Below, piece after piece: positions 35,156-42,886 of a DNA stretch of 64,000 nucleotides. Source of the stretch: 66-474 sp035695065 (lineage in GTDB: Bacteria; Pseudomonadota; Gammaproteobacteria; Xanthomonadales; Rhodanobacteraceae). Location: contig DASSEW010000022.1 in assembly GCA_035695065.1 (NCBI GenBank), forward strand, positions 1-64,000, in the 5' to 3' direction. Position numbers and translations under genes: made by a program. A model generated the notes under the pieces. It was given only the letters and a program-made list of their open reading frames with translations, had not been told where the DNA came from and did not search any database. Numbering within the stretch: position 1 is the stretch's first letter; each line of letters begins with the position of its first letter.

Positions 35156-36145
35156 ATGGAAGTTGAACGCAGGAGCGGGCTTTCCCAGGCGCAGTTCGTG
35201 CGCGAATACCTGTTGCCGGGCAGGCCGGTGATCGTCACCGACGTGATGGACCAGTGCCCGGCGCGACGCAAATGGACGCCGGAATATTTTCGCGAGCGCT
35301 TCGGAGAACGCCGGCTCAAGACGATCTCCGGAACGATGACGATGCGCGAAATCGTGGACGGCGTGTTGCATCCGGACGGCGAACGCACTCCGTTCGTGCG
35401 CGAATCGCCGATCGCGTGGTGGCTGCCCGAAGCCATGGAGGACCTCGCACCGTACCCTTTTTTCGTGCAGCCGAACTGGTTGAGTTACCCGTTCGCGCGC
35501 TGGCCTGACCTGCGCGGCAGCGGCTATGGAAGCCGGCTGACGCGCATCAGCCAGGTCGAGCTCAACTTCACCGGCGCCAACATCCGCTTTCCCACGCTGC
35601 ACGTGGACCTGTTCTGGACCCATGCGTTGATCATGCAGTGGTACGGAACCAAGAAGGTGTTCGTCTTTCCGCCGGAAGACACGAAGTACCTCTATCGCAA
35701 GTCCGACGGCTGGGTGTCGGAAATCACCGATGTCGAGCATCCGGATCTGGAGAAGTTTCCCGACTTCGCCAAGACGCACATGGCCGAGTTCACCCTGCAG
35801 CCGGGCGAGGCGTTTTTCAGTCCCTGCGGCTGGTGGCACACCACGCGCACGGAAAGCGTCTCGATCGGCACGGCGATGAGCTTCGCCAATGCCAGCAACT
35901 GGAAGGGGTTGACGCGCAACCTGCTTCCGCAGAACGCGCCGCTGCGCTCGCGGCTGGGCTCGATTCCCTACCGCATGTATTTGCGCGCGTTGGGCCTCTG
36001 GACCTTGCCGCGCCATCGATTCCCGGAAACCACCGATCCTGCGTGGTGCCGCGATTCCCTCACCCACTACCGCTCGACTGCGGGGAGCTGGGCCGGCGAG
36101 TCGCACGGCGGAGTGCCCGAGGACGTGCTGGTGCCGAGGTATTGA
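35156..36145 (+). CDS. JmjC-like cupin_8 protein, tandem copy 3
   Basis: 329 aa. The ATG at 35156 lies in the same CGATATGGAAGT context as copies 1 and 2; the open frame extends far upstream but has no support there. Iron ligands H149, D151 (LHVDLFWTH) and H228 (PCGWWHTTRT) are kept. A 166-base spacer separates it from copy 2, longer than the 49-base spacer between copies 1 and 2, so it could have its own promoter. It is convergent with hemW, 22 bases apart. Three retained active sites suggest three related substrates rather than decay. Confidence 0.87.
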   Translation: MEVERRSGLSQAQFVREYLLPGRPVIVTDVMDQCPARRKWTPEYFRERFGERRLKTISGTMTMREIVDGVLHPDGERTPFVRESPIAWWLPEAMEDLAPYPFFVQPNWLSYPFARWPDLRGSGYGSRLTRISQVELNFTGANIRFPTLHVDLFWTHALIMQWYGTKKVFVFPPEDTKYLYRKSDGWVSEITDVEHPDLEKFPDFAKTHMAEFTLQPGEAFFSPCGWWHTTRTESVSIGTAMSFANASNWKGLTRNLLPQNAPLRSRLGSIPYRMYLRALGLWTLPRHRFPETTDPAWCRDSLTHYRSTAGSWAGESHGGVPEDVLVPRY

Positions 36146-36167
36146 TCCTTGCGACCGCCGGCGCCTG

Positions 36168-37514
36168 TCAGCCGTGCATGAACAACTCGATCACATCGTT
36201 GAGAAAACGCTGGCCCGTTTCGGTCGTGCGCAGCGCATCTCCGTCGTCGTGCAGCCATCCGCGCGCGATCGCCTGTTGCAACGGCGCGCGGATGGATTCG
36301 AGCGCGAGCCCGGTGCGTGTTGCAAAATCCGTCATCGGCACGCCATCGACCAGGCGCAGCGCGTTGAGCATGTACTCGAAAGGAAGTTGCTCGTCGGCCA
36401 CGACGCCGTCGCCGCCGATGCGTCGGGGTGAGTTCGCGTTGTCGAGGTACGCGCGCGGATGCTTGACCTTCCAGCGGCGATGGACGTCCAGCGCGGTTGG
36501 CGCGGGGCCTTGGCCGCTTTCACGCGACTGCGAAACTTTCCCGTGCGCGCCCGCACCGATCCCGAGGTAATCGCCGAACGTCCAGTAGTTGATGTTGTGC
36601 GCGCAACGCCTCCCCGCGCGTGCATAGGCCGACACTTCGTATTGTGCGTAGCCGGCTTCCGCGAGCCTCGCCTGACATGCCTCCTGCATCGTCCATGCGG
36701 CATCGTCGTCCGGCAGCGGCGGCGGATTGGCCGCGAACGCGGTGTTCGGTTCCAGCGTCAGCTGGTAATGCGAGATGTGCGCAGGCGCCAGCGCGATCGC
36801 GCGCTCGATGTCGCCCAGCGCGCCGGCGCGCGTCTGTTTCGGCAAGGCGTACATCAGGTCCAGGTTGATGTTGTCGAAGCCGCCATCCTGCGCGAGCTTG
36901 ATGGCCGCTTCCGCCTCGGATGACGAATGGATGCGCCCGAGCGCGCGCAGCATCGCGTCGTCGAAACTCTGCACGCCGAAGGAGATGCGGTTGACGCCCG
37001 CGCGTGCGTAGCCGTCGAAGCGGCCGTGCTCGACCGTGCCGGGATTGGCTTCCAGCGTGATCTCGCAGTTTCGAGCGAACTTCAACCTTGCGGCTGCACC
37101 ATCCAGGATTTCCGCGATCGCTTCCGGCGCGAACAGGCTGGGCGTGCCGCCGCCGAAGAACACGCTCGCGATTTCACGCCCGGCAACCGCGTTTCCGAAA
37201 TCGCGCAGGTCGCCATCCAGGTCCGCGAGCAGCGCCGCCACGTACTCGCGCATCGGCAACTCGCCACGCAATCCGTGCGAATTGAAGTCGCAGTACGGAC
37301 ACTTCTTCACGCACCAGGGGATGTGGATGTAAAGAGCAAGCGGGACTCGGGACTCGGGACTCGGGATTGGCGATTCGGCTTCATGGGCGCGAAGGTTCAA
37401 CCCCTCTCCCTCCGGGAGAGGGTGGCGCACAGCGCCGGGAGAGGGTTCGGCCGAAGCGGTTCGCTTCAAATCTTGCGGTGTGATGGTTCGTCGCGTCTTG
37501 GAATGTTGAGGCAT
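36168..37514 (-). CDS. hemW: Radical SAM heme chaperone HemW
   Basis: 448 aa in the annotated frame. The radical SAM motif CX3CX2C is C68, C72, C75 (IHIPWCVKKCPYCDFNSHG), followed by FFGGGTPSLF, ITLEANPGTVE, RISFGVQSFDD and YALPKQT. It is of the HemW (formerly HemN-like) type, which delivers heme, rather than true HemN. The radical SAM motif normally lies within the first 30 residues; here about 55 extra residues come from repeat DNA (GGGACTC tandem repeats and a CCCTCTCCC palindrome). There is no ATG, GTG or TTG close to the conserved start (LALYIHIPWC), so the extension may really be translated. It is the last gene of the rph-rdgB-hemW unit. Confidence 0.92.
   Translation of the reverse strand: MPQHSKTRRTITPQDLKRTASAEPSPGAVRHPLPEGEGLNLRAHEAESPIPSPESRVPLALYIHIPWCVKKCPYCDFNSHGLRGELPMREYVAALLADLDGDLRDFGNAVAGREIASVFFGGGTPSLFAPEAIAEILDGAAARLKFARNCEITLEANPGTVEHGRFDGYARAGVNRISFGVQSFDDAMLRALGRIHSSSEAEAAIKLAQDGGFDNINLDLMYALPKQTRAGALGDIERAIALAPAHISHYQLTLEPNTAFAANPPPLPDDDAAWTMQEACQARLAEAGYAQYEVSAYARAGRRCAHNINYWTFGDYLGIGAGAHGKVSQSRESGQGPAPTALDVHRRWKVKHPRAYLDNANSPRRIGGDGVVADEQLPFEYMLNALRLVDGVPMTDFATRTGLALESIRAPLQQAIARGWLHDDGDALRTTETGQRFLNDVIELFMHG
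37342..37362. repeat. GGGACTC tandem repeat (3 units) within hemW
   Basis: Three perfect 7-bp units of GGGACTC at 37342-37348, 37349-37355 and 37356-37362, followed by a decayed unit GGGATTG. Because the unit is not a multiple of three, gain or loss of one unit would shift the hemW frame upstream of its conserved part. In the protein it encodes the SPIPSPESRV stretch. Confidence 0.85.
37402..37424. repeat. CCCTCTCCC palindromic repeat, copy 1 (inside hemW 5' region)
   Basis: A palindrome with arms CCCTCTCCC and GGGAGAGGG around TCC, plus TG. The full 23 bases are the exact reverse complement of 37541-37563. It encodes HPLPEGEG near the HemW N-terminus, a peptide produced by this kind of repeat when it is read through. 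Confidence 0.85.
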
Positions 37515-37524
37515 GCGCGTACCC

Positions 37525-38145
37525 TCACCCGCCCTTCGGGCACCCTCTCCCGGAGGGAGAGGGAAATTGCGCTCGTAATTGCGCCAATGCCTGGCCTCGG
37601 TGGCTGATGCGGTTCTTCAGCGCGGGATCGAGTTCGGCCGCGCTCCGTCCATCACCGTCGTGCGGCAGGAATACTGGGTCATAGCCGAAGCCACGCTCGC
37701 CGCGCGGCGCGTGCAGGATGCGCCCCGGCCAGCGCGCCTGCGCGATCAAGGGGTCGGGATCGTCCGCGTGCCGAAGCAGCGCGAGCACGCAAATGAAATG
37801 CGCGCCGCGTTGCGGATCGGCCACGCCGTCCAGCTCGCGCAGCAGCTTCTCGTTGTTGGCGCGGGAATCGCCGTGCGTGCCGGCGTAGCGCGCCGAATAC
37901 AGCCCCGGGGCGCCGTGCAGCGCGTCCACGCACAAACCGGAGTCATCGCCCAGCGCGGGCAGGTTCGATGCGCGCGCGGCATGCCGCGCTTTCAGGATCG
38001 CGTTCTCGATGAAGGTCAATCCGGTTTCTTCGGCGTCGGTGATGCCGAGTTGCGACTGTGCGATCAGTTCGACGTCCGAACCGGCGAACAGCTCGCGCAA
38101 TTCGGCGAGCTTGCCGGCATTGCCGCTGGCCAGCACGATGTGCAT
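37525..38145 (-). CDS. rdgB: dITP/XTP pyrophosphatase (non-canonical purine NTPase)
   Basis: 206 aa, Ham1/RdgB family. It hydrolyses dITP, XTP and ITP to monophosphates and so keeps deaminated purines out of DNA. Motifs: IVLASGNAGKLAELRELF (substrate loop), TGLTFIENAILKARHAA, LGDDSGLCVDALHGAPGLYSARYAG and GYDPVFLP. The start is the ATG at 38145 (MHIVLASGN). The last residues, FPSPSGRGCPKGG, are not part of the family and are encoded by a palindromic repeat that has invaded the 3' end. It lies between rph and hemW in one transcription unit. Confidence 0.95.
   Translation of the reverse strand: MHIVLASGNAGKLAELRELFAGSDVELIAQSQLGITDAEETGLTFIENAILKARHAARASNLPALGDDSGLCVDALHGAPGLYSARYAGTHGDSRANNEKLLRELDGVADPQRGAHFICVLALLRHADDPDPLIAQARWPGRILHAPRGERGFGYDPVFLPHDGDGRSAAELDPALKNRISHRGQALAQLRAQFPSPSGRGCPKGG
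37541..37563. repeat. CCCTCTCCC palindromic repeat, copy 2 (inside rdgB 3' end)
   Basis: CACCCTCTCCCGGAGGGAGA followed by GGG, the exact 23-bp reverse complement of the copy at 37402-37424. Arms CCCTCTCCC and GGGAGAGGG surround GGA. It encodes the PSPSGRG tail of RdgB. The two copies bracket the hemW start codon. Confidence 0.85.
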
Positions 38146-38149
38146 GGCT

Positions 38150-38875
38150 TCAGATCGCAAGCGCCGCTCGCTGCAACGCGATCAATTCGAAGATGCCTTT
38201 TTGCGCCAGCGCCAGCATGGCGTCCATTTCCTCGCGGCGGAATGCGTGACCCTCGGCGGTGCCCTGCACCTCGATGAAGCCGCCGCCGTCGTTCATCACC
38301 ACGTTCATGTCAGTGTCGCAGTCGCTGTCCTCGGCGTAATCCAGGTCGAGCACCGGCACGCCGCGATAAACGCCGACCGATACCGCGGCGACCGCGCCGA
38401 ACAGCGGGTTGCGCGTGACCAATTTCTTCGCCATCAGCACATTCACCGCATCCACCAGCGCGACGTAGGCGCCGGTGATCGCGGCGGTGCGCGTGCCGCC
38501 GTCGGCCTGCAAGACGTCGCAATCGAGCGTGATTACGCGCTCACCCAGTGCGGCGCGGTCCACGCATGCACGCAAGGACCGTCCGACGAGGCGCTGGATT
38601 TCCATGGTGCGACCGCCCTGGCCGCCGCGCGCGGCTTCGCGCTGGTTCCGCTCGGTGGTGGCGCGCGGCAACATCCCGTATTCGGCGGTGACCCAGCCTT
38701 CGCCCTTGCCGCGCAGCCACGGCGGCACGCGTTCCTCCACGCTCGCGGTGCACAGCACGCGGGTGTCGCCGAAACTCACCAGCACCGAACCTTCGGCGTG
38801 GCGCGTGAAGTGGCGCTGCAGCGTGACCGCGCGAAGCTGGTCGGGCGCGCGGCCGGAAGGGCGAGTCATCGTCAT
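38150..38875 (-). CDS. rph: Ribonuclease PH
   Basis: 241 aa, the normal size. It is a phosphate-dependent 3'-5' exoribonuclease that trims tRNA 3' ends. Conserved segments: GSVLVSFGDTRVLCTASVEERVPPWLRGKGEGWVTAEYGMLPRAT, RNQREAARGGQGGRTMEIQRLVGRSLRA, DCDVLQADGGTRTAAITGAY and DLDYAEDSDCDTDMNVVM. The start may be the ATG at 38875 or 38869. It is the first gene of the rph-rdgB-hemW unit, with four bases between its stop and the rdgB start, and it is divergent from yicC. Confidence 0.96.
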   Translation of the reverse strand: MTMTRPSGRAPDQLRAVTLQRHFTRHAEGSVLVSFGDTRVLCTASVEERVPPWLRGKGEGWVTAEYGMLPRATTERNQREAARGGQGGRTMEIQRLVGRSLRACVDRAALGERVITLDCDVLQADGGTRTAAITGAYVALVDAVNVLMAKKLVTRNPLFGAVAAVSVGVYRGVPVLDLDYAEDSDCDTDMNVVMNDGGGFIEVQGTAEGHAFRREEMDAMLALAQKGIFELIALQRAALAI

Positions 38876-38941
38876 GAAAGTATCCGCGCAGGGTGCAACA
38901 GTTTACCATCGCGTTTCGACACACCGACTGGGAAGTCCGCC

Positions 38942-39802
38942 ATGATCCGCAGCATGACCGCGTATGCGAATGCCGAGGAGACCTTCGCGCAGGGCTGGCT
39001 GTCATGCGAGTTGCGCGCGGTGAATCATCGCTTCCTCGAGACAGGCGTGCGCCTTCCCGAGGAATTGCGCGCACTGGAACCAGCGTTGCGCGAGCGGATC
39101 GGTACGCGCCTTTCGCGCGGCAAGGTCGACGTCGGCATGCGCTATCGTCCGCCGGCTTCGGCCGCAGACCTGCTGCTCGACAGCAAGGCCGCCGAACAGT
39201 TGTCCACCCTTGCCATCGAATTGCGCGCGCGTTTCCCGGAACTCGCCACCGATTTCGCCACGTTGCTGGGCTGGCCGGGGCTGCTGGTGAAGCCGGAACT
39301 GGACCAGGCAGGCCTGACGCAGGCCGCGATGGCGCTGCTTGATCGAACGCTCGACGAATTCGTCGCCGGCCGCGAACGCGAAGGCGAGAAGCTGGCTGCA
39401 GCAATCAAGGATCGCGTGGACGACATCGCGCGTATCGTGCGCGAAGTACGCGACATCCTGCCGGAGATCCGCGCAGCCTTGCGCGCAAAACTGGAAGCGC
39501 GGCTGGCCGAATTGAAGCAGCCGGTCGAGCCGGGTCGTCTTGAGCAGGAGCTGGTGCTGCAACTTTCGCGCATGGACGTGGACGAGGAACTGGATCGCCT
39601 CGACGCGCATGTCTCCGAAGCGCGCCGCGTGCTGGCGCTGGCGGAACCCGTCGGCCGCCGTCTGGATTTCCTGATGCAGGAATTCAACCGCGAGGCGAAT
39701 ACCCTTGGCTCCAAATCCGTGGATGCGCGCACCACCCGCGCGGCGGTGGATTTGAAAGTGCTGATCGAACAGATGCGCGAGCAGGTGCAGAACCTGGAAT
39801 GA
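38942..39802 (+). CDS. yicC: YicC/YloC family endoribonuclease
   Basis: 286 aa. The N-terminal YicC domain starts MIRSMTAYANAEETFAQGWLSCELRAVNHRFLE, and the C-terminal DUF1732 domain ends NREANTLGSKSVDARTTRAAVDLKVLIEQMREQVQN, both diagnostic. The family cleaves RNA endonucleolytically and assists RNA turnover. The ATG at 38942 is chosen by family alignment. In many gammaproteobacteria yicC is followed by gmk. Here it is followed directly by an integrase gene, so the mobile element probably inserted between them. Confidence 0.94.
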   Translation: MIRSMTAYANAEETFAQGWLSCELRAVNHRFLETGVRLPEELRALEPALRERIGTRLSRGKVDVGMRYRPPASAADLLLDSKAAEQLSTLAIELRARFPELATDFATLLGWPGLLVKPELDQAGLTQAAMALLDRTLDEFVAGREREGEKLAAAIKDRVDDIARIVREVRDILPEIRAALRAKLEARLAELKQPVEPGRLEQELVLQLSRMDVDEELDRLDAHVSEARRVLALAEPVGRRLDFLMQEFNREANTLGSKSVDARTTRAAVDLKVLIEQMREQVQNLE

Positions 39803-39848
39803 CATCCCGCGATATCTCGCAAGGTCCCTAGAACCCGCGCTGTGCCTA

Positions 39849-39891
39849 GGTTTCAGCATTTCTTGTCCGCTCGCAGTGTCTTGCTGAAACC
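39849..39891. repeat. 10-bp inverted repeat at the host-element junction
   Basis: GGTTTCAGCA at 39849-39858 and TGCTGAAACC at 39882-39891 form a perfect inverted repeat with a 23-base spacer, 47 bases after yicC. It could be a core-type integrase site (attL) or a transcript-end hairpin of yicC. No tRNA gene is present here, which is unusual for a P4-type integrase target. Confidence 0.5.
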
Positions 39892-39911
39892 CCCGGAATC
39901 CGGTAAAAATC

Positions 39912-39964
39912 TTGTACCCACGGTTGTACCCACAGGTACAAAGCGTGGCCTTTTGTGGGTACAA
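39912..39964. promoter_or_regulatory. Candidate integrase arm-type sites
   Basis: TTGTACCCAC occurs twice in direct orientation (39912-39921 and 39924-39933) and once inverted as GTGGGTACAA (39955-39964), with a partial half-site GGTACAA at 39935. Short repeats of this kind immediately upstream of a P4-type integrase are typical for binding of its N-terminal arm domain and also for autoregulation of int, whose start lies 16 bases further on. Confidence 0.6.
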
Positions 39965-39979
39965 ACTAAAGGATCGTTC

Positions 39980-41299
39980 ATGGGCAAGCTTACAGACGTG
40001 GCCATCCGTAACTGGATCAAGGCTGGCGAGTTGTTCGAAGGGCGTAGCGATGGCGACGGGTTGTCCCTGCGGTACCGGGAAAGGGACGGCGCCCCGCGCT
40101 GGCTGTTCCGCTACCAGTTCGCTGGGAAGGCTCGCGTTCTGCAGCTTGGCAGCTACCGTGATCTGTCACTCGCCGACGCGCGCAAGATTTCCAAGGAAAT
40201 GCGGGCGCGGGTGGTGCTGGGCTTCGACGTCGCAGCGCAGAAAAATGAGCGCAAACGCGCTGCCGTCGCGAAGATCGAGGCGGAACGGGCCGTGGTGACC
40301 ATGTCCATGCTGGCCGATGAATACTTCGAGGCCCGGATCCTTGGACATTGGAAGCACCCGAACATCGTGCGTAGCCGGATTGAGCGGGACATCAAGCCGG
40401 CCATCGGCAGGATGCCCGTTGGCGAAATTCGGCCCAAGCACATTGACGCGATGCTGAAAGGCATCGTCGCGCGCGGCGCTCCCACCATGGCGAACGATGT
40501 TTTGCGCTGGGTCAAGCGGATGTTCGACTACGCGCTCAAACGGGAAATGGTGCTGAACAATCCTGCTGCGGCATTCGATCCGTCCGATGCGGGTGGCAAG
40601 GAAGAAGCTCGCACACGATGGTTGACCCGAGACGAGCTGACGCGGCTGTTGACGGCCCTGAAGAACGCGAAGGGTTGGACGTATGAAAATTCCCTGACCA
40701 TAAAGTTGCTGCTGATGCTTGCGGTCCGCAAATCGGAGTTGGTCATGGCGCGGATTGCCGAATTTGATCTGGATGCAGGTATCTGGCACCTGCCAGCCGA
40801 ACGTACAAAGACCGGCGCTGCCATCGATATCCCGTTGCCGCGCCAGGCGGTTGCGTTGCTGGGTGAACTGGTGCGGCTGGCGGGAGGCAGTGCGTGGCTG
40901 TTGCCGGCACGCAAGGTGCAGACGCGGATGTTCCCGCATATCGACCCAAACACCATCAATGCTGCGATGGCCAAGAGCATCCGGCCCCTGATGGGTGGTT
41001 GCGAGGTTTTCAGCGTCCACGATTTCAGGCGTACTGCGCGCACGCACCTGGAAGCGCTTGGAACGTTTCCACATGTTGCCGAGCGCTGCTTGAATCACAA
41101 GATCAAAGGCGTGGAGGGTGTCTACAACCGCCACGATTACTTTGAGGAGCGCAAGGCGGCCTTGCAAGCATGGGCTGATTTGCTGACAGAGCTTGAATCT
41201 GGCGATGCTGGCAAGGTCGTACCGATCCAGCGCAAGGCTCCCCGGCGCGAGCGTGTTAGTCCCGCCACCCGTAGAGCGCTGTTTCAAGCGAAGTCGTAG
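39980..41299 (+). CDS. int: P4-type tyrosine recombinase / integrase
   Basis: 439 aa. The N-terminal arm-binding domain (DUF4102 type) spans about residues 1-90, including GDGLSLRYRERDGAPRWLFRYQFAGKARVLQLGSYRDLSLADAR. A SAM-like core-binding domain follows, and then the catalytic domain with Arg in LAVRKSELVMARI, the HxxR pair in VHDFRRTARTHLEALG, His in ERCLNHKIKGVEGVYNRHDYFEER and the nucleophilic Tyr in VYNRH or HDYFEER. AAAGGA precedes the ATG at 39980. It integrates and, with a helper such as the AlpA protein at 46780, excises the element. It lies directly beside the presumed attachment site. Confidence 0.95.
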   Translation: MGKLTDVAIRNWIKAGELFEGRSDGDGLSLRYRERDGAPRWLFRYQFAGKARVLQLGSYRDLSLADARKISKEMRARVVLGFDVAAQKNERKRAAVAKIEAERAVVTMSMLADEYFEARILGHWKHPNIVRSRIERDIKPAIGRMPVGEIRPKHIDAMLKGIVARGAPTMANDVLRWVKRMFDYALKREMVLNNPAAAFDPSDAGGKEEARTRWLTRDELTRLLTALKNAKGWTYENSLTIKLLLMLAVRKSELVMARIAEFDLDAGIWHLPAERTKTGAAIDIPLPRQAVALLGELVRLAGGSAWLLPARKVQTRMFPHIDPNTINAAMAKSIRPLMGGCEVFSVHDFRRTARTHLEALGTFPHVAERCLNHKIKGVEGVYNRHDYFEERKAALQAWADLLTELESGDAGKVVPIQRKAPRRERVSPATRRALFQAKS

Positions 41300-41346
41300 T
41301 TGTCAGTTGACAACCCTGTTATCCGAATCCATACTGGAATTGCTGA

Positions 41347-41622
41347 ATGGCACGTGCTCCGCACCCCAAGAGGGAAATCGAGGCAGCAATCAAGCACGCG
41401 GAAGCCGCAGGTTGGCGCGTCAAGGTAGGAGGGAGCCACGCTTGGGGCAAGATTTACTGCCCCTACAACGATCTCGAATGCCGTTGCGGCGAGTTCTGCA
41501 TTACCAGCGTGTGGAGCACCCCGAAGAATCCCGGCAATCACGCCCGCGCGCTGCGGCGGGCCGTGGACAACTGCAAGAATCGCAAGCGGCTGCGCGACGC
41601 CGGCTCGATCGCCGAGGACTAA
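41347..41622 (+). CDS. HicA-like small protein (putative toxin)
   Basis: 91 aa. The early part, IEAAIKHAEAAGWRVKVGGSHAWGKIY, has the helix-strand-strand order and G-S-H31 motif of HicA-type mRNA interferases, whose active residue is that His. The middle part, YCPYNDLECRCGEFC, is Cys-rich and not part of classical HicA, so a metal site or disulfide may have been added. The C-terminus is basic (CKNRKRLRD). It is followed two bases later by a HTH-containing gene, as in a toxin-antitoxin pair. The function is an inference from the motif and the arrangement. Confidence 0.55.
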   Translation: MARAPHPKREIEAAIKHAEAAGWRVKVGGSHAWGKIYCPYNDLECRCGEFCITSVWSTPKNPGNHARALRRAVDNCKNRKRLRDAGSIAED

Positions 41623-41624
41623 TC

Positions 41625-42149
41625 ATGGAATACACCTTCACCCTGAAGTACCAGCTCAGTGAGCAAGACAGCGATCCGGACGCTTTGGTGGAACGATTGG
41701 GCGATGCGGGTTGCGACGATGCGCTGGTGGGCATCGGACAGCCGGGTCGGTTGGCTCTGGAGTTCACCCGGGCTGCCAATAGCGCCCAAGCCGCGGTGCG
41801 CAGTGCGCTGGCTGACGTCAAGCGCGCTGTTCCGTCCGCGCGATTGATAGAGATGACACCGGATTTCGTCGGCCTTACTGATGTCGCCGAGGCCGTTGGG
41901 GTCTCGCGTCAGAATCTGCGCCAGCTCATGCTTGCCCACACCGACAGCTTTCCAGCGCCCGTGCACGAGGGCAGCGCCTCGATCTGGCACCTTGCGGAAG
42001 TGCTGACCTGGTTGGATGCCAAAGGGGGTTATGAGCTGGAGCGGAGCACGTTGGAGGTGTCGAGGATCGCCTTGCAGGTCAACCTCGCCAAAGAAACGCG
42101 GCGGCTTCCGGCAAGGCAGGCTCGACAACTCATTCAGCTCATTAGATGA
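41625..42149 (+). CDS. HTH-domain protein, putative antitoxin partner
   Basis: 174 aa. The first 75 residues (EYTFTLKYQLSEQDSDPDALVERLGDAGCDDALVGIGQPGRLALEFTR) look like a small alpha-beta domain. FVGLTDVAEAVGVSRQNLRQLM (about 80-102) is a clear MerR/AlpA-like helix-turn-helix, and SIWHLAEVLTWLDAKGG resembles the wing segment that follows in such proteins. The C-terminal tail is basic. The start ATG is two bases after the stop of the HicA-like gene, so the two are co-translated. The toxin-first, DNA-binding-antitoxin-second order fits hicAB-like operons. Not recognised as a named family. Confidence 0.55.
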   Translation: MEYTFTLKYQLSEQDSDPDALVERLGDAGCDDALVGIGQPGRLALEFTRAANSAQAAVRSALADVKRAVPSARLIEMTPDFVGLTDVAEAVGVSRQNLRQLMLAHTDSFPAPVHEGSASIWHLAEVLTWLDAKGGYELERSTLEVSRIALQVNLAKETRRLPARQARQLIQLIR

Positions 42150-42214
42150 CAAGTCGTCGCGCGGGTGTCCTTACACCGTGCGAACCAACTTTGAAGGGTG
42201 CAGGGAAGGATCCG

Positions 42215-42703
42215 ATGTCTACGGGTGTCAAGAAGCGAATCACCGTGCAAGAGTTGCGTGAGAATCCGGAGCGCTATCCGGAAATCATGAAGACCGCGGA
42301 ATCATTCAAGCCGCTGGTCGCACGCTTCCTGGCGGCGAAGAAGGAGGCCGAGCAGGTCTTCGAGAATCTGCGCGGCGCCGACATGGACGAGGCGGTGGCT
42401 TATTGCCGCGAGCACCCGCTCAGCCCGGAAGCCGTCGCGGTGTTGATCCATGTTGCACGCCGCGCGCAGATACTGGAGAAAGCCAAGGCTGCCGCATCAA
42501 CGAAGCTTGCCAACGACCCCAAGCAAGCTGCCATGCGCGAGGTCCACAAACATTGGCAGGATTGGCGCGCTGGCCGTACCGTGCACAAATCCGCCACTGC
42601 ATTTGCCCGACACGTGGTTAACCAGCACCCGATCATTCAAAACCCGGTCACGATTGAGCGTTGGGTCAGGAAATGGTCCAGAGAAGCAAAGAACAAGCGA
42701 TAG
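42215..42703 (+). CDS. Hypothetical helical, basic protein
   Basis: 162 aa, ATG at 42215 with GGGAAGGA upstream. The protein is mostly helical and highly charged, rich in Lys, Ala, Glu and Arg (KKRITVQELRENPERYPEIMKTAESFKPLVARFLAAKKEAEQVF). The C-terminal third, KSATAFARHVVNQHPIIQNPVTIERWVRKWSRE, could form a helix-turn-helix like those of recombinase or transposase accessory proteins. No signal peptide, membrane segment or catalytic motif is seen. It lies in the same orientation as the HicA-like pair, 65 bases downstream. I do not recognise the family. Confidence 0.6.
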   Translation: MSTGVKKRITVQELRENPERYPEIMKTAESFKPLVARFLAAKKEAEQVFENLRGADMDEAVAYCREHPLSPEAVAVLIHVARRAQILEKAKAAASTKLANDPKQAAMREVHKHWQDWRAGRTVHKSATAFARHVVNQHPIIQNPVTIERWVRKWSREAKNKR

Positions 42704-42886
42704 GCACTGAACCGGCGGGACGCGCGGACCTCGGCAATTCCCGACCAGCGTTTTGGAAATCCCCAACAAGTACCTCGGCTCGCTCGTCGGTCCAGAGGGC
42801 AGGAGTCGGCCCAAACAGTGCCGCCACATTGCGGACGCTCAGACGCCGAAAGTCCTACGTTTGAAGTATCTACTTGACTGGGAACC

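Noticed and set aside
39803..39980. tRNA gene at the integration site
   Set aside because: I looked for a cloverleaf and a TTCGA-type T-loop next to the integrase and found none in this stretch.
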